Source: Thermoplasmata archaeon (GTDB lineage: Archaea; Thermoplasmatota; Thermoplasmata; Thermoplasmatales; Thermoplasmataceae). From it: a stretch of DNA of 64,000 nucleotides. The DNA lies in the NCBI GenBank assembly GCA_021817455.1, contig JAKAUW010000013.1, positions 62,001-126,000 of the forward strand, given 5' to 3'. Below are positions 52,059 through 60,055 of this stretch, in pieces. The position numbers and the translations under genes are program-made. The notes under the pieces were generated by a model. It did no database searches. It saw only the letters and a list, made by a program, of their open reading frames with translations, and was not told where the DNA came from. The stretch's first letter is position 1. Each line of letters starts with the position of its first letter.

Positions 52059-52598
52059 ATGGAGCCCGGAAACCCTGACATCCGTCAGGAAGTGGAGAGA
52101 AGCAGGGGACTGTTAAAGAAGATACAACTCATTTTGCCTCTGTTCAAGGGTTACAGGAAACTTGAAGATCTAAGGGAGGCAGATGAGCTTCTGAGGAGGC
52201 AATTATCAGATATACTCCAGCAGACATTGAAGAATCTCCAGGATCAGAGAGTGAGCCTTGTGAACAGCGGAGCCTTTGACCAGCTAACCAGCATCGCATC
52301 AGTTATATCAAAGACGCAGGAGCTTCAGGGAGATATTCTGCATGCCACACAGGGATATTCAGGCATTTCACCTGCCATAAGAGTGGATGAGGGAACGCTG
52401 AACGCATTGTATGAAAGTGATCTGAAGTTCCTTGAGGTATGCCAGGGCATTAAGAATTCAAGCCTTTCTAGTGAATCCGGGCAGATTGGCTCAGATCTTT
52501 CAAGGCTGAATGGGGAGATTGATCTGGCCAGAACCTCCTGGCAGGAAAGGATTCTGAAAGTGCAGAACATACTTATTCAAAGCGGAGGCGAAAGCTAA
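52059..52598 (+). CDS. Coiled-coil protein leading an SPFH/zinc-ribbon cluster
   Basis: A 179-residue helical protein with no known domain: charged helices at about 5-80 and 120-175 could form coiled coils. No signal peptide or membrane helix. Its stop overlaps the start of the SPFH-like gene (TAATG). A structural or regulatory partner of the two following proteins is inferred from the coupling. Confidence 0.7.
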   Translation: MEPGNPDIRQEVERSRGLLKKIQLILPLFKGYRKLEDLREADELLRRQLSDILQQTLKNLQDQRVSLVNSGAFDQLTSIASVISKTQELQGDILHATQGYSGISPAIRVDEGTLNALYESDLKFLEVCQGIKNSSLSSESGQIGSDLSRLNGEIDLARTSWQERILKVQNILIQSGGES

Positions 52599-53755
52599 TG
52601 TTTGGAAAGAAATCAACAGGGATACCCTCATCCGGCGGAAGCCTGCTCGGTTCAACCACGGTAACATGGGAAAATCAATACAAGGCGGGCAACTCCATGT
52701 GGAAGGTTCCCAGGCTCATACGCCTAAATGACAACATTGTGGTAAGGGAAGACGAATCAGCGATTTTCATGAGGGATGGGAAGATCCTTTCTGTCTTTGA
52801 ACAGGCCGGCAGATATGCACTGACAGACATCAATGCCCCAATAGTCGGGCCTCTCGTCAAGGCACTGTCCGGAGTCCAGCAGCAAGCCGAAGTCTACTAC
52901 CTACAGAGAAGATACCTGGACGGGAAGTTTGGCAGCCAGGAACCCTACCAGTTTACTGATCCAACATTTGGGGTGGTAAATCTCAGGGTTTTCGGTGAAT
53001 ACAGGTGGAAAATATCTGACGTGAACATTTTCGTCAGCCAGTTTATTGGGACATTCAATTCGGATACCTCTGAAGACGTGGAGCAGAGACTCAGGGAACA
53101 GGTTGTCATCCTGGTATACAATGCTCTTGGAAAAATGAAGGAACAGGGACTCAAGGTTACAGACCTGCCATCTAACCTGACAACAATAGAGCAGGTTGTC
53201 ATCACCACATCACAGGACCATTTCAGGCAGTTCGGCGTTGAAATAAACAAGATCCAGCAATTGAACATTTCACTTCCTGAAGAAGTTCAGAAAGCAGTGG
53301 ATACCAGATCGGAAATGTCTGTGCTGGGAGTCAATTATATCCAGTACCAGGCTGGCCAGGCCATGGTTGATGCTTCGAAGAATTCATCTGGTGTGGCTGG
53401 AGTGGGAGCTGGACTTGGTGTTGGCCTTGGAGCAGGGGCAGGGATGGGATACGCCTTCTCGAACCAGCTTTCCGGCATGCAGCAACAGCAGGGAAGGAAC
53501 TGCCCCAAGTGCGGAACCCTTGTTCCTCAGAACAGCAACTTCTGCCCCAGTTGTGGCTTCAATATGCAACAGCAACAGATCAAAACTGTCAAGTGCCCGA
53601 ATTGCGGAACAGAAGTGCCTGAAGGTTCAAAGTTCTGCCCTAACTGCGGAAACACAATGGCTCAGAAGCAACCTCAAACCATTAAGTGCTCCAAATGCGG
53701 TAACGATGTTGAACAGGGAGTAAAATTCTGTCCAAACTGTGGAAACAAGATGTGA
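52598..53755 (+). CDS. SPFH/YdjI-like protein with three C-terminal zinc ribbons
   Basis: A 385-residue protein. Residues about 25-260 resemble the SPFH or 'virion core protein'-like YdjI family (FGVVNLRVFGEYRWKISDV, then a later coiled segment FGVEINKIQQLNISLPEEV). A Gly-rich hydrophobic stretch at about 265-287 (GVGAGLGVGLGAGAGMG) follows, then three tandem zinc ribbons (CPKCG/CPSCG, CPNCG/CPNCG, CSKCG/CPNCG). SPFH proteins form membrane-associated rings or scaffolds. Function unknown; membrane stress roles are known for bacterial YdjI relatives. Translationally coupled to the upstream gene. Confidence 0.82.
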   Translation: MFGKKSTGIPSSGGSLLGSTTVTWENQYKAGNSMWKVPRLIRLNDNIVVREDESAIFMRDGKILSVFEQAGRYALTDINAPIVGPLVKALSGVQQQAEVYYLQRRYLDGKFGSQEPYQFTDPTFGVVNLRVFGEYRWKISDVNIFVSQFIGTFNSDTSEDVEQRLREQVVILVYNALGKMKEQGLKVTDLPSNLTTIEQVVITTSQDHFRQFGVEINKIQQLNISLPEEVQKAVDTRSEMSVLGVNYIQYQAGQAMVDASKNSSGVAGVGAGLGVGLGAGAGMGYAFSNQLSGMQQQQGRNCPKCGTLVPQNSNFCPSCGFNMQQQQIKTVKCPNCGTEVPEGSKFCPNCGNTMAQKQPQTIKCSKCGNDVEQGVKFCPNCGNKM

Positions 53756-53759
53756 TAAA

Positions 53760-54776
53760 ATGTTCTGTGAAAAATGTGGATCAAATATACCGGATGATGC
53801 TGTTTTCTGCCCTAAATGCGGCGCTAAGCAGGAAATAAACGCGGCAAATGTAAATCAGCCAGCACAGCAGCAGACTAATAATGGAAAAGTGCTGGCAGGT
53901 TCAGGTGTCACGGAATTGAAATGTCCGGGCTGTGGTGCCCCGATTAAGCCACAGTTCGGCGAAATGGTCATTACCTGTGAATACTGTGGATCAAGCATAT
54001 CTCTGGCAGATGCTGGCTGGAAGAGTATCGCCAAACACACAATGCTCCCATTATCCCTTGCAACCAAAGACCAGGCGGTTTCAGACCTGAAAGATAAAAT
54101 GGACAGGGGGCTCCTGCACAGGCATCTGCAGGAGCAGTCAACTCTCCAGGAATTGAATCTCAGTTATGTGCCATTCTGGATTGTTCCGGTCTCTGCCAGA
54201 ACGAACTATACTGCCGTCGATGCAGCAGCAGAGGTAGGTACCATAGCTGCAACAGCAGCAATAATGGGCCTTGCTGGAGGCGCCATGGGCGGAAGGGGCC
54301 GCGGAGGCATGGGATTAGGAATGGTAGAAGGGACAATGATGGGCGGAATGATGATGGGAGGAATGGGTGCAGGAAACACAATTAGAGCATACCAGCTCAA
54401 TGGGAATTACAATTACCCTGTTGTGGGTGTCAAGGCACTTACCCAGTACCAGCCGAAAGATTATGCCTTTGACCTATCCAAGAGGGTAGATTTTGACACA
54501 GCTAAAATCCCAAAAGGTCTCAAGATACTCAATGGTGATATTGGGGAAGATTCATCAAAATACGAAGCCAAGACCAATGTGAGCCAGGTCCAGTCTTCAA
54601 AGGCCCATGCTCAGCATCATATGATCAGGAGCATTAACACTGAGACAGATGCAGGAGAACCTGAACTGTTGCACGCACCTATCTGGTTTGCAAGATATGA
54701 GCACAAAGCGAAGAATATTATCCTTGTCCTTGACGCAAGTTCAGGCGGCGTAATAAACAGTATTGGAATAGATTAG
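53760..54776 (+). CDS. Zinc-ribbon protein with a Gly/Met-rich segment
   Basis: A 338-residue protein from ATG 53760, four bases after the SPFH-like stop. It has a zinc ribbon at 3-21 (CEKCG/CPKCG), a second at about 55-77 (CPGCG/CEYCG, the TFIIS- or TFIIB-like style), then a domain at about 95-150 and 205-335 of unknown fold. Between them lies a low-complexity Gly/Met-rich region (169-205, ten Met). It forms the third gene of the cluster and probably works with the SPFH-like protein. No enzymatic motif was recognised. Confidence 0.72.
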   Translation: MFCEKCGSNIPDDAVFCPKCGAKQEINAANVNQPAQQQTNNGKVLAGSGVTELKCPGCGAPIKPQFGEMVITCEYCGSSISLADAGWKSIAKHTMLPLSLATKDQAVSDLKDKMDRGLLHRHLQEQSTLQELNLSYVPFWIVPVSARTNYTAVDAAAEVGTIAATAAIMGLAGGAMGGRGRGGMGLGMVEGTMMGGMMMGGMGAGNTIRAYQLNGNYNYPVVGVKALTQYQPKDYAFDLSKRVDFDTAKIPKGLKILNGDIGEDSSKYEAKTNVSQVQSSKAHAQHHMIRSINTETDAGEPELLHAPIWFARYEHKAKNIILVLDASSGGVINSIGID

Positions 54777-55116
54777 TGGAAGTGAAATCTCCCTCAATCT
54801 ACCTTTATTGGTCTTCTTATGGTCAGGGCTTTACCAGTTAATGGAAAATGTTGATTGAAAATATGAAATGTCATAAGATGCCTGCCATATCTCATTTAAA
54901 CATTTATCCAGCCTGATGCTGGTGCATGTATTACCACAGGATAGGAGTGAGCCCTGGAAAGGCACAGGAGGAAAGGATTGAAAGAAACCGCAGTGACATC
55001 AGGCCCCATGTGTTTTCCGGAAGGAACCGGAGTGTCCTCATATATCATGTTGGCATTGAATTGCTTCTGTACAATATGGTATCAGTGAAGGGTATCCCCG
55101 TCCTGGAAACGGAAGG
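54777..55116. other. Intergenic region without a supported gene
   Basis: About 340 bases between the zinc-ribbon gene and the GNAT remnant. A 103-codon plus-strand frame (54926-55237) is open but shares no recognisable family and ends inside the remnant in another frame. It may include degraded 5' parts of the acetyltransferase. Nothing else was recognised. Confidence 0.4.
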
Positions 55117-55400
55117 AACTACAGGGCCTCAGATCTCCCGGAGGCAAACAAAAGGCTCTGGAGAGTCACTTGCTTCTTTGTGGACAAACAGTATAGGAGA
55201 AAGGGTGTTTCCAACTTCGTCCTGGATGAAATACTGAAGAGAATTTAATCACAGAGAGGGGGGATGTCGAGGCGATCCCGGTGATTAATTTCAAAGCGGT
55301 GAGCGTGTGGTTCGGCCTAATCTCCTTGTATAAGGTATGAGGTTTCCATCCTGTCGCCAAAATTGGGCGAAGTACATTCCTTGTAAGAAAGGAGATATAG
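55117..55400 (+). pseudogene. Remnant of a GNAT-family acetyltransferase
   Basis: Conceptual translation gives the typical segment DLPEANKRLWRVTCFFVDKQ, then RRKGVSNFVLDEIL, then GGDVEAIPV, WFGLISLYKV and GFHPVAKIG. This is the recognisable end of a GNAT acetyltransferase with the acetyl-CoA loop (RRKGV). Reading continuity is broken by an in-frame TAA at 55246-55248, a one-base deletion in the G run at about 55258-55263, and a TGA at 55338-55340. The N-terminal part was not found. Three separate lesions make sequencing error alone unlikely, although the G run could be one. Confidence 0.7.
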
Positions 55401-55465
55401 TTCTTTCTGAAAGGTTTCAGAACCATCACACTAATAAAGGGCGGGTCAATATTAAACTGATATAG

Positions 55466-57040
55466 TTGAAAGCGAGCGATCTCTTTGTAAAGGCCCTAGA
55501 CAATGAGGGTGTGGAGTTTATTTTTGGCCTGCCGGGAGAGGAGAATATCGATCTGTTGGACTCTTTGGGCGGATCAGGAATCAAGTTCATCACCACCAGG
55601 CATGAGCAGGGCGCTGCTTTCATGGCCGATGTATATGGCAGGTTAACTGGGAAGCCTGGGGTCTGCCTTTCCACTCTCGGTCCGGGCGCCTCCAACCTTG
55701 TTACAGGGGTGGCAAATGCACATCTTGACAAAGTTCCAGTTGTTGCCCTCACAGGACAGACTGCCAGAAACAAGCTCCATAAGGAATCTCATCAGAACGT
55801 TGACACCCTGAAATTATTCTCCGGCATCACAAAATACAATCAGGCAGTCATCCTGCCGGAGACAATTCCAGAAATCGTAAGGAAGTCTTTTGCCACATCC
55901 GTGAGGGAAACGCCAGGGGCATCGCATATACAACTGCCACAGGATGTTGCAGCTTCGGAAGTGGAGGAAATTCAGATGTTGCATATCCCCACAGAGAAAG
56001 TGCCTACTGTATCTCCAGTTCTCATAAAAGAGGCAGCTGAAGCAATCAATAAAGCGAAAAACCCAATTATACTGGCCGGAAACGGAGTCATTCGTTCCAA
56101 AGCATGGAAGGAGGTCAGCGATTTAGTCGACGCTACTAATGTTCCTATTGTAGGCACCTTTATGGCAAAGGGAATAGTGCCCTTCAACCACCCCAGAAAC
56201 CTCTTCATTGTCGGCGGAAAACCGTACCCTCCCGGGATGAGGCCGCTCCACTCTTCAGACTTGGTTATAGCGATTGGATTTGATCTCGTGGAATATGACC
56301 CTGTCACCTGGAACGCAGACCGGTCCAGGCAGATCATCAATATCCACAGTTTCGCCGCGGAACTGGATGAGCATTTTCCTGTATCAGTGGACATGACTGG
56401 GGATATAGCCCTGGCCATCAGGGAACTTGCACCACTAGTGAATAAGAGAAAGGATACTACTGTTCACGATGAAATCAGGGATAGAAGATTAAGAGAAATG
56501 ACGGAGATCAAGGACAAATCCCAAGTTATGCCCAAAGCGGTGATGAAGGCACTTACCAGGGATCTACCGGAAAATACCGTTCTAATATCTGATGTTGGCC
56601 TCCACAAGGTTTGGGTCTCCAGATGGTATCATCCCTCAAAAGCGGGAAAAACAATCATTTTCAATGGCTTTGCCTCCATGGGCGGATCGCTGCCGGGGGC
56701 AATCGCTGCAAAACTCGCGTGCCCGCAGGATACAGTGGTATCAGTATGTGGAGACGGTGGGTTCATGATGAATGTTCAGGAACTTGAAACTGCCACAAGG
56801 CTTGGCCTGAAATTTGCAGTGGTCTTATTCAATGACGGGAAATTCAGCTTGATTGAGAAGGAACAGATTGACAATGGCTTTAAACCGTCCCATATTTCTT
56901 TTAAAAATCCCGACTTCGGGTTGCTGGCCAAAAGTTTTGGCATTCATCATGAACATTGCTCCAGTGAGGAGGAATTTGATTCTGCCCTGCAGGGTTTCCT
57001 GGAGGATGAAAAGCTTACCCTAATTGAAGTTAAGCTATGA
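55466..57040 (+). CDS. ThDP-dependent enzyme, acetolactate synthase large-subunit-like
   Basis: A 524-residue thiamin diphosphate enzyme of the acetohydroxyacid synthase group. It has the catalytic Glu47 (TRHEQGAAFMADVYGRLTG), a central domain with a FAD-type fold (about 185-330), and the C-terminal ThDP motif GDGGFMMNVQELETA (about 428-442), with an Asn-bearing VVLFNDGKFS. Candidate roles are acetolactate synthesis for branched-chain amino acids, or a catabolic pyruvate or glyoxylate/benzoylformate-type reaction. No regulatory small subunit is adjacent. The start is TTG 55466. Confidence 0.82.
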   Translation: MKASDLFVKALDNEGVEFIFGLPGEENIDLLDSLGGSGIKFITTRHEQGAAFMADVYGRLTGKPGVCLSTLGPGASNLVTGVANAHLDKVPVVALTGQTARNKLHKESHQNVDTLKLFSGITKYNQAVILPETIPEIVRKSFATSVRETPGASHIQLPQDVAASEVEEIQMLHIPTEKVPTVSPVLIKEAAEAINKAKNPIILAGNGVIRSKAWKEVSDLVDATNVPIVGTFMAKGIVPFNHPRNLFIVGGKPYPPGMRPLHSSDLVIAIGFDLVEYDPVTWNADRSRQIINIHSFAAELDEHFPVSVDMTGDIALAIRELAPLVNKRKDTTVHDEIRDRRLREMTEIKDKSQVMPKAVMKALTRDLPENTVLISDVGLHKVWVSRWYHPSKAGKTIIFNGFASMGGSLPGAIAAKLACPQDTVVSVCGDGGFMMNVQELETATRLGLKFAVVLFNDGKFSLIEKEQIDNGFKPSHISFKNPDFGLLAKSFGIHHEHCSSEEEFDSALQGFLEDEKLTLIEVKL

Positions 57041-57129
57041 GATGAAACATTCCTTTTTATAAATGTTCTAAACTGCATTGCTGGCAGGCTAACCTTAATA
57101 ATCCATTACTCATAGCCCAGATTAGGCCA

Positions 57130-58170
57130 ATGACATTCGACTATGATGCAATAGTGATAGGTGCTGGAACAGGAGGACTTGCTGCCGGCATAGCCCTGAA
57201 GCAGGGCGGAAAAAAGTACTTGATTCTTGACAAGAAAGAAGAAATAGGGGTTCCAGTAAGATCAACCGGAGCAGTTTCCATGGAATGGGTCAAGAAGATA
57301 GGCATGCCTACTGATCCCAATATCGTCAGGTCTTTGATCAAATCTATCTGGTTCAGGACGGACACAGGAAAGAATATCTCCCTAAAGTATGAACATCCTG
57401 TGGGCCTGGTTTACGATTTTACAACTTACGAGAAATTTCTTTCAAAAGAGATGGCGGGTGACCTAGATATACGGATGAAGACAAGGGTCACATCAGTTGA
57501 AGGCAACGAAGTCACCACCGATGGGGAAACACTCACTGCAAAGCATATTGTGATGGCGGCTGGCCCCCAGTCAACGTTTGGCGAAAAACTTTCGAGAGAC
57601 AATGTACTTGTTGCATACGAGGAAGTGAGGGAACTTCCCAAAAGGGAAGATTACGAGATGATTCTCTGGTTCAGCGACAAAGCTCCTGGTGGATATTTCT
57701 GGGATTTTGCAGACACTGACAGTACACGAAAGATCGGAGTTTGCTATTACCCGAAGACTCAAGCAAAACCAAAAGATGTTCTTTCCGAATTTACAAAAAA
57801 TTTCCCTGAAGTGGATGGCAAGCTGGTCAGCACAATAGCCCACCAGATACCACTGGGGGCTCCGCTCGAAACCGTAGTCAGGGAAAATCGCCTTTATGTT
57901 GGCGACATGGTCAATGCTGTCCTGAACACAACTGCAGGTGGCTTGCAGGGCGCATTCTGGAGTGGAATGGCAGCAGGCAGGGCAATAGTCAATGATAATC
58001 CATCCCTATACCAGGGTACCTGGGATAGTGATATCAGGCCCTGGCTAATGAAACACCACGAACTTCACAGGCGCATGAATAAAAACGGTGCAAAATCCAT
58101 TGGCAGGTTGATGACCATGGCAAAGTTCATGCCAAAGTCAATGCAGAAAAAAGTATTCGGCGGCCTTTAA
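57130..58170 (+). CDS. Geranylgeranyl-reductase-family FAD protein
   Basis: A 346-residue flavoprotein. The N-terminal FAD-binding loop is IGAGTGGLAAGIALKQGGKK. The middle region lacks strong signature residues, and the late RLYVGDMVNAVLNTTAGG resembles the GD-containing segment of the family. These enzymes saturate the isoprenoid chains of archaeal lipids or the carrier lipid dolichol-type chains. The lipid substrate is not fixed. TATA-like TTAATAATCC lies about 35 bases before the ATG. It converges with gap. Confidence 0.72.
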   Translation: MTFDYDAIVIGAGTGGLAAGIALKQGGKKYLILDKKEEIGVPVRSTGAVSMEWVKKIGMPTDPNIVRSLIKSIWFRTDTGKNISLKYEHPVGLVYDFTTYEKFLSKEMAGDLDIRMKTRVTSVEGNEVTTDGETLTAKHIVMAAGPQSTFGEKLSRDNVLVAYEEVRELPKREDYEMILWFSDKAPGGYFWDFADTDSTRKIGVCYYPKTQAKPKDVLSEFTKNFPEVDGKLVSTIAHQIPLGAPLETVVRENRLYVGDMVNAVLNTTAGGLQGAFWSGMAAGRAIVNDNPSLYQGTWDSDIRPWLMKHHELHRRMNKNGAKSIGRLMTMAKFMPKSMQKKVFGGL

Positions 58171-58186
58171 TCTTTTTTAATCCGCA

Positions 58187-59191
58187 TCACGCGATTCCAA
58201 GTGTGGAATCGGTGATCCTAATGGAATCTTCTTTTGAGGTATCGCCGGTCATTGCCCTGATCGCATCCACATTTTCAGGGACAACAATGCTCTCCTGGTG
58301 GACTGCCTGAATGTAGGAAAGTGTACCACTGTTGACGTGTGCGCTGTCTTTCCAAATGGCGAGCTCGAACAGGTCCGATCTTTCCCTTCCTATTTCCCTG
58401 GCAAAATCCATGATTTGCGCCGTGGACTTGTATCCGTCCTTTGAGTTGAAAAGCTTTATCCTTTTGTATTTTTCCCATAGATCAAGGACTTCTTTGGCGG
58501 ATGCCTGCTTTGCCAGATCCACAAGCACAACATGGGTGTGCATCAGTGTTGTTGGGACCTTCAATGCCATGGAGTCTATGTTCAGGTCCCTGATTATGGT
58601 CTTTGCATCAATGGAATGATGTGAAGGGAATGAAAAGCTAGGCTCTATGGCATTCATTGGTCCCTTTTTGTGGTCATTTGGATCCGTACCCCTCCGCACA
58701 AGAGTTGCATTGACTTTCTTTATACCGAGTTCGCTGTAAATAGGGTAAAGGCTCCTCATAAGTGCTGTGGTGTTGCATGATACAACTCTTACAAAGGTCT
58801 TACCTCGTGCCTCGTCATAATTGGCATATGCATTGAAACTGACATCGGCCACAGTCTCTTTTTCTCCGCCCTGAAAGACCGCCCTAACATTATGCTTCCT
58901 GTAAAGCGCCTTATTCTGGTCCCCCATACCTTCCGGGGTGGCATCAATTACAATATCGCAGCCATTGAGCAAATCCTTTACTGTACCGTGGACCTTGATA
59001 CCGCTTTCATCGAAGGTTTTCAGGCCACTATCATCAGAAACGTAGAGCTTGTGTTTCTGTGCAGCTATTCTAGACAGGTAATCAGGTGTTCTTTTCACTA
59101 CACCCACAATCTGCATGTCTTTCTGCTTTGAAACAGCGTCTGCCACCCTTTTCCCTATGGTTCCGTATCCGTTAATGGCCACTTTAATCAT
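58187..59191 (-). CDS. gap: Archaeal type II glyceraldehyde-3-phosphate dehydrogenase
   Basis: Oxidises glyceraldehyde-3-phosphate in glycolysis/gluconeogenesis, accepting NAD(P). It has 334 residues, the archaeal length. The N-terminal Rossmann loop is NGYGTIGKRVADAV; the catalytic cysteine is Cys139 (SCNTT, 138-142), and VRRGTDPNDHKKGP is the archaeal landmark. The ATG lies at 59191. It faces the upstream ACT-domain gene across a 150-base gap containing a hairpin. Confidence 0.95.
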   Translation of the reverse strand: MIKVAINGYGTIGKRVADAVSKQKDMQIVGVVKRTPDYLSRIAAQKHKLYVSDDSGLKTFDESGIKVHGTVKDLLNGCDIVIDATPEGMGDQNKALYRKHNVRAVFQGGEKETVADVSFNAYANYDEARGKTFVRVVSCNTTALMRSLYPIYSELGIKKVNATLVRRGTDPNDHKKGPMNAIEPSFSFPSHHSIDAKTIIRDLNIDSMALKVPTTLMHTHVVLVDLAKQASAKEVLDLWEKYKRIKLFNSKDGYKSTAQIMDFAREIGRERSDLFELAIWKDSAHVNSGTLSYIQAVHQESIVVPENVDAIRAMTGDTSKEDSIRITDSTLGIA

Positions 59192-59252
59192 GTAGAACGT
59201 TTGTTAAATCGTACGGGAAGAAATATTACTTTCCATTGAACCGTAAAAAGAA

Positions 59253-59276
59253 AACTCTGAGGTGCCACCCCGAGTT
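59253..59276 (-). terminator. Hairpin followed by a T-rich run (possible terminator of the ACT-domain gene)
   Basis: On the minus strand AACTC...GAGTT flank an inner GGTGGCACC, and the stem is followed by TTTTCTTTTT. It lies about 65 bases after the ACT-domain gene's stop codon and before gap. A rho-independent-like terminator is the simplest reading; the T-box-like GGGTGGCACC core is treated as coincidence. Confidence 0.3.
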
Positions 59277-59341
59277 ATGTAGTAGCCTTAGCTTCTGATT
59301 CTAGAATATAAAAAAGAAGCATTCAATGATTCCCGTTCTTT

Positions 59342-59938
59342 CTAAGCCGCACTTAGGATTTCATAAGCAGGTATGCAGGAATCCTTCTTGAGGATCAATA
59401 TGGTCTCATTGGAGCAGGAAATCAGCTGCAGTATGTTTATGCCCCTTGCATAAAGTTTGTGGGTTATCCTCATTATGAAGCCGGGGGTGGATTCAATTTC
59501 ACCTGGCGAGTATATGTGGATCATGCTGACATGGCTATCCACACTGACCTCTTCGCTCTCCTGCGGGAGTTTCTGTTCCATCTCATCCACTATGTAAACC
59601 ACGCTTCCTTCCAGAAATGTGGCAGAAATATATTTGAGGTGAAGCGGTTTCTTTGCATTTACTACGCTGACCTTGTCCTGCAAGGAAATCTTGCTTTTCC
59701 TCAGGAGTTCGTCTGCCTTGTTTTTTGCCCTGACCCCTATTTTCCTGTCATTCATTCGAATAAGGGCTGCCCTCACGGAGATAGGATTCAATTGCCTGTT
59801 TTCTTCCGTTATGTTCTTGGACAGTTTGCTTATGTTCAGCAAGTTCTGTTCCAGTGCCATAAATATCTCAGGGTTTTCCCTTAAGTAAATTTGTACCGCT
59901 TCTTCCACGCTTTTAGGCCCAATTCCTTTTATTGCCAC
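59342..59938 (-). CDS. ACT-domain protein with N-terminal helical domain
   Basis: A 198-residue protein. The first 90 residues look helical (VEEAVQIYLRENPEIFMALE; also ISVRAALIRMNDRKIGV), resembling HTH-like regions of archaeal ACT regulators. Residues about 135-195 form an ACT domain (MIHIYSPGEIESTPGFI and LYARGINILQLISCSNETI). ACT domains bind amino acids and regulate. It is divergent from argG across 117 bases holding a perfect palindrome, so it may sense an amino acid and control argGH or itself. That link is inference. The start codon is GTG. Confidence 0.72.
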   Translation of the reverse strand: MAIKGIGPKSVEEAVQIYLRENPEIFMALEQNLLNISKLSKNITEENRQLNPISVRAALIRMNDRKIGVRAKNKADELLRKSKISLQDKVSVVNAKKPLHLKYISATFLEGSVVYIVDEMEQKLPQESEEVSVDSHVSMIHIYSPGEIESTPGFIMRITHKLYARGINILQLISCSNETILILKKDSCIPAYEILSAA

Positions 59939-59984
59939 AAAAATGTGATAGGTTTTATCTAAATTAACATTGTCACATCAAAAA

Positions 59985-60001
59985 TAACATAATTTATGTT
60001 A
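59985..60001. promoter_or_regulatory. 17-bp palindrome TAACATA-ATT-TATGTTA (candidate operator)
   Basis: Two perfect seven-base inverted arms around ATT in the divergent argG/ACT-gene spacer, about 55-70 bases before the argG start. A related half-site TTAACAT lies about 20 bases away at 59964-59970. Its position and symmetry fit a dimeric regulator's operator. Confidence 0.5.
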
Positions 60002-60025
60002 AAAGCGTACAAATTGATGCTTTTC

Positions 60026-60034
60026 TTTATATTA
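60026..60034 (+). promoter_or_regulatory. TATA-like box for argGH
   Basis: TTTATATTA-like sequence centred 26 bases before ATG 60056; leaderless spacing. It lies about 25 bases downstream of the palindrome at 59985-60001, so a repressor or activator there could affect the promoter. Confidence 0.55.
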
Positions 60035-60055
60035 AATCCGCCCTGAAGGCGAAGC

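Noticed and set aside
54926-55237. A 103-codon plus-strand ORF in the gap before the ThDP-enzyme gene
   Set aside because: No recognisable family, unusual composition (many Arg/Ser), and it runs into the GNAT remnant in a different frame. Treated as chance.
59253-59276. T-box riboswitch on the minus strand
   Set aside because: Only the short GGGTGGCACC core matches. There is no specifier stem, the downstream gene is gap rather than an aminoacyl-tRNA gene, and T-boxes are not known in archaea.
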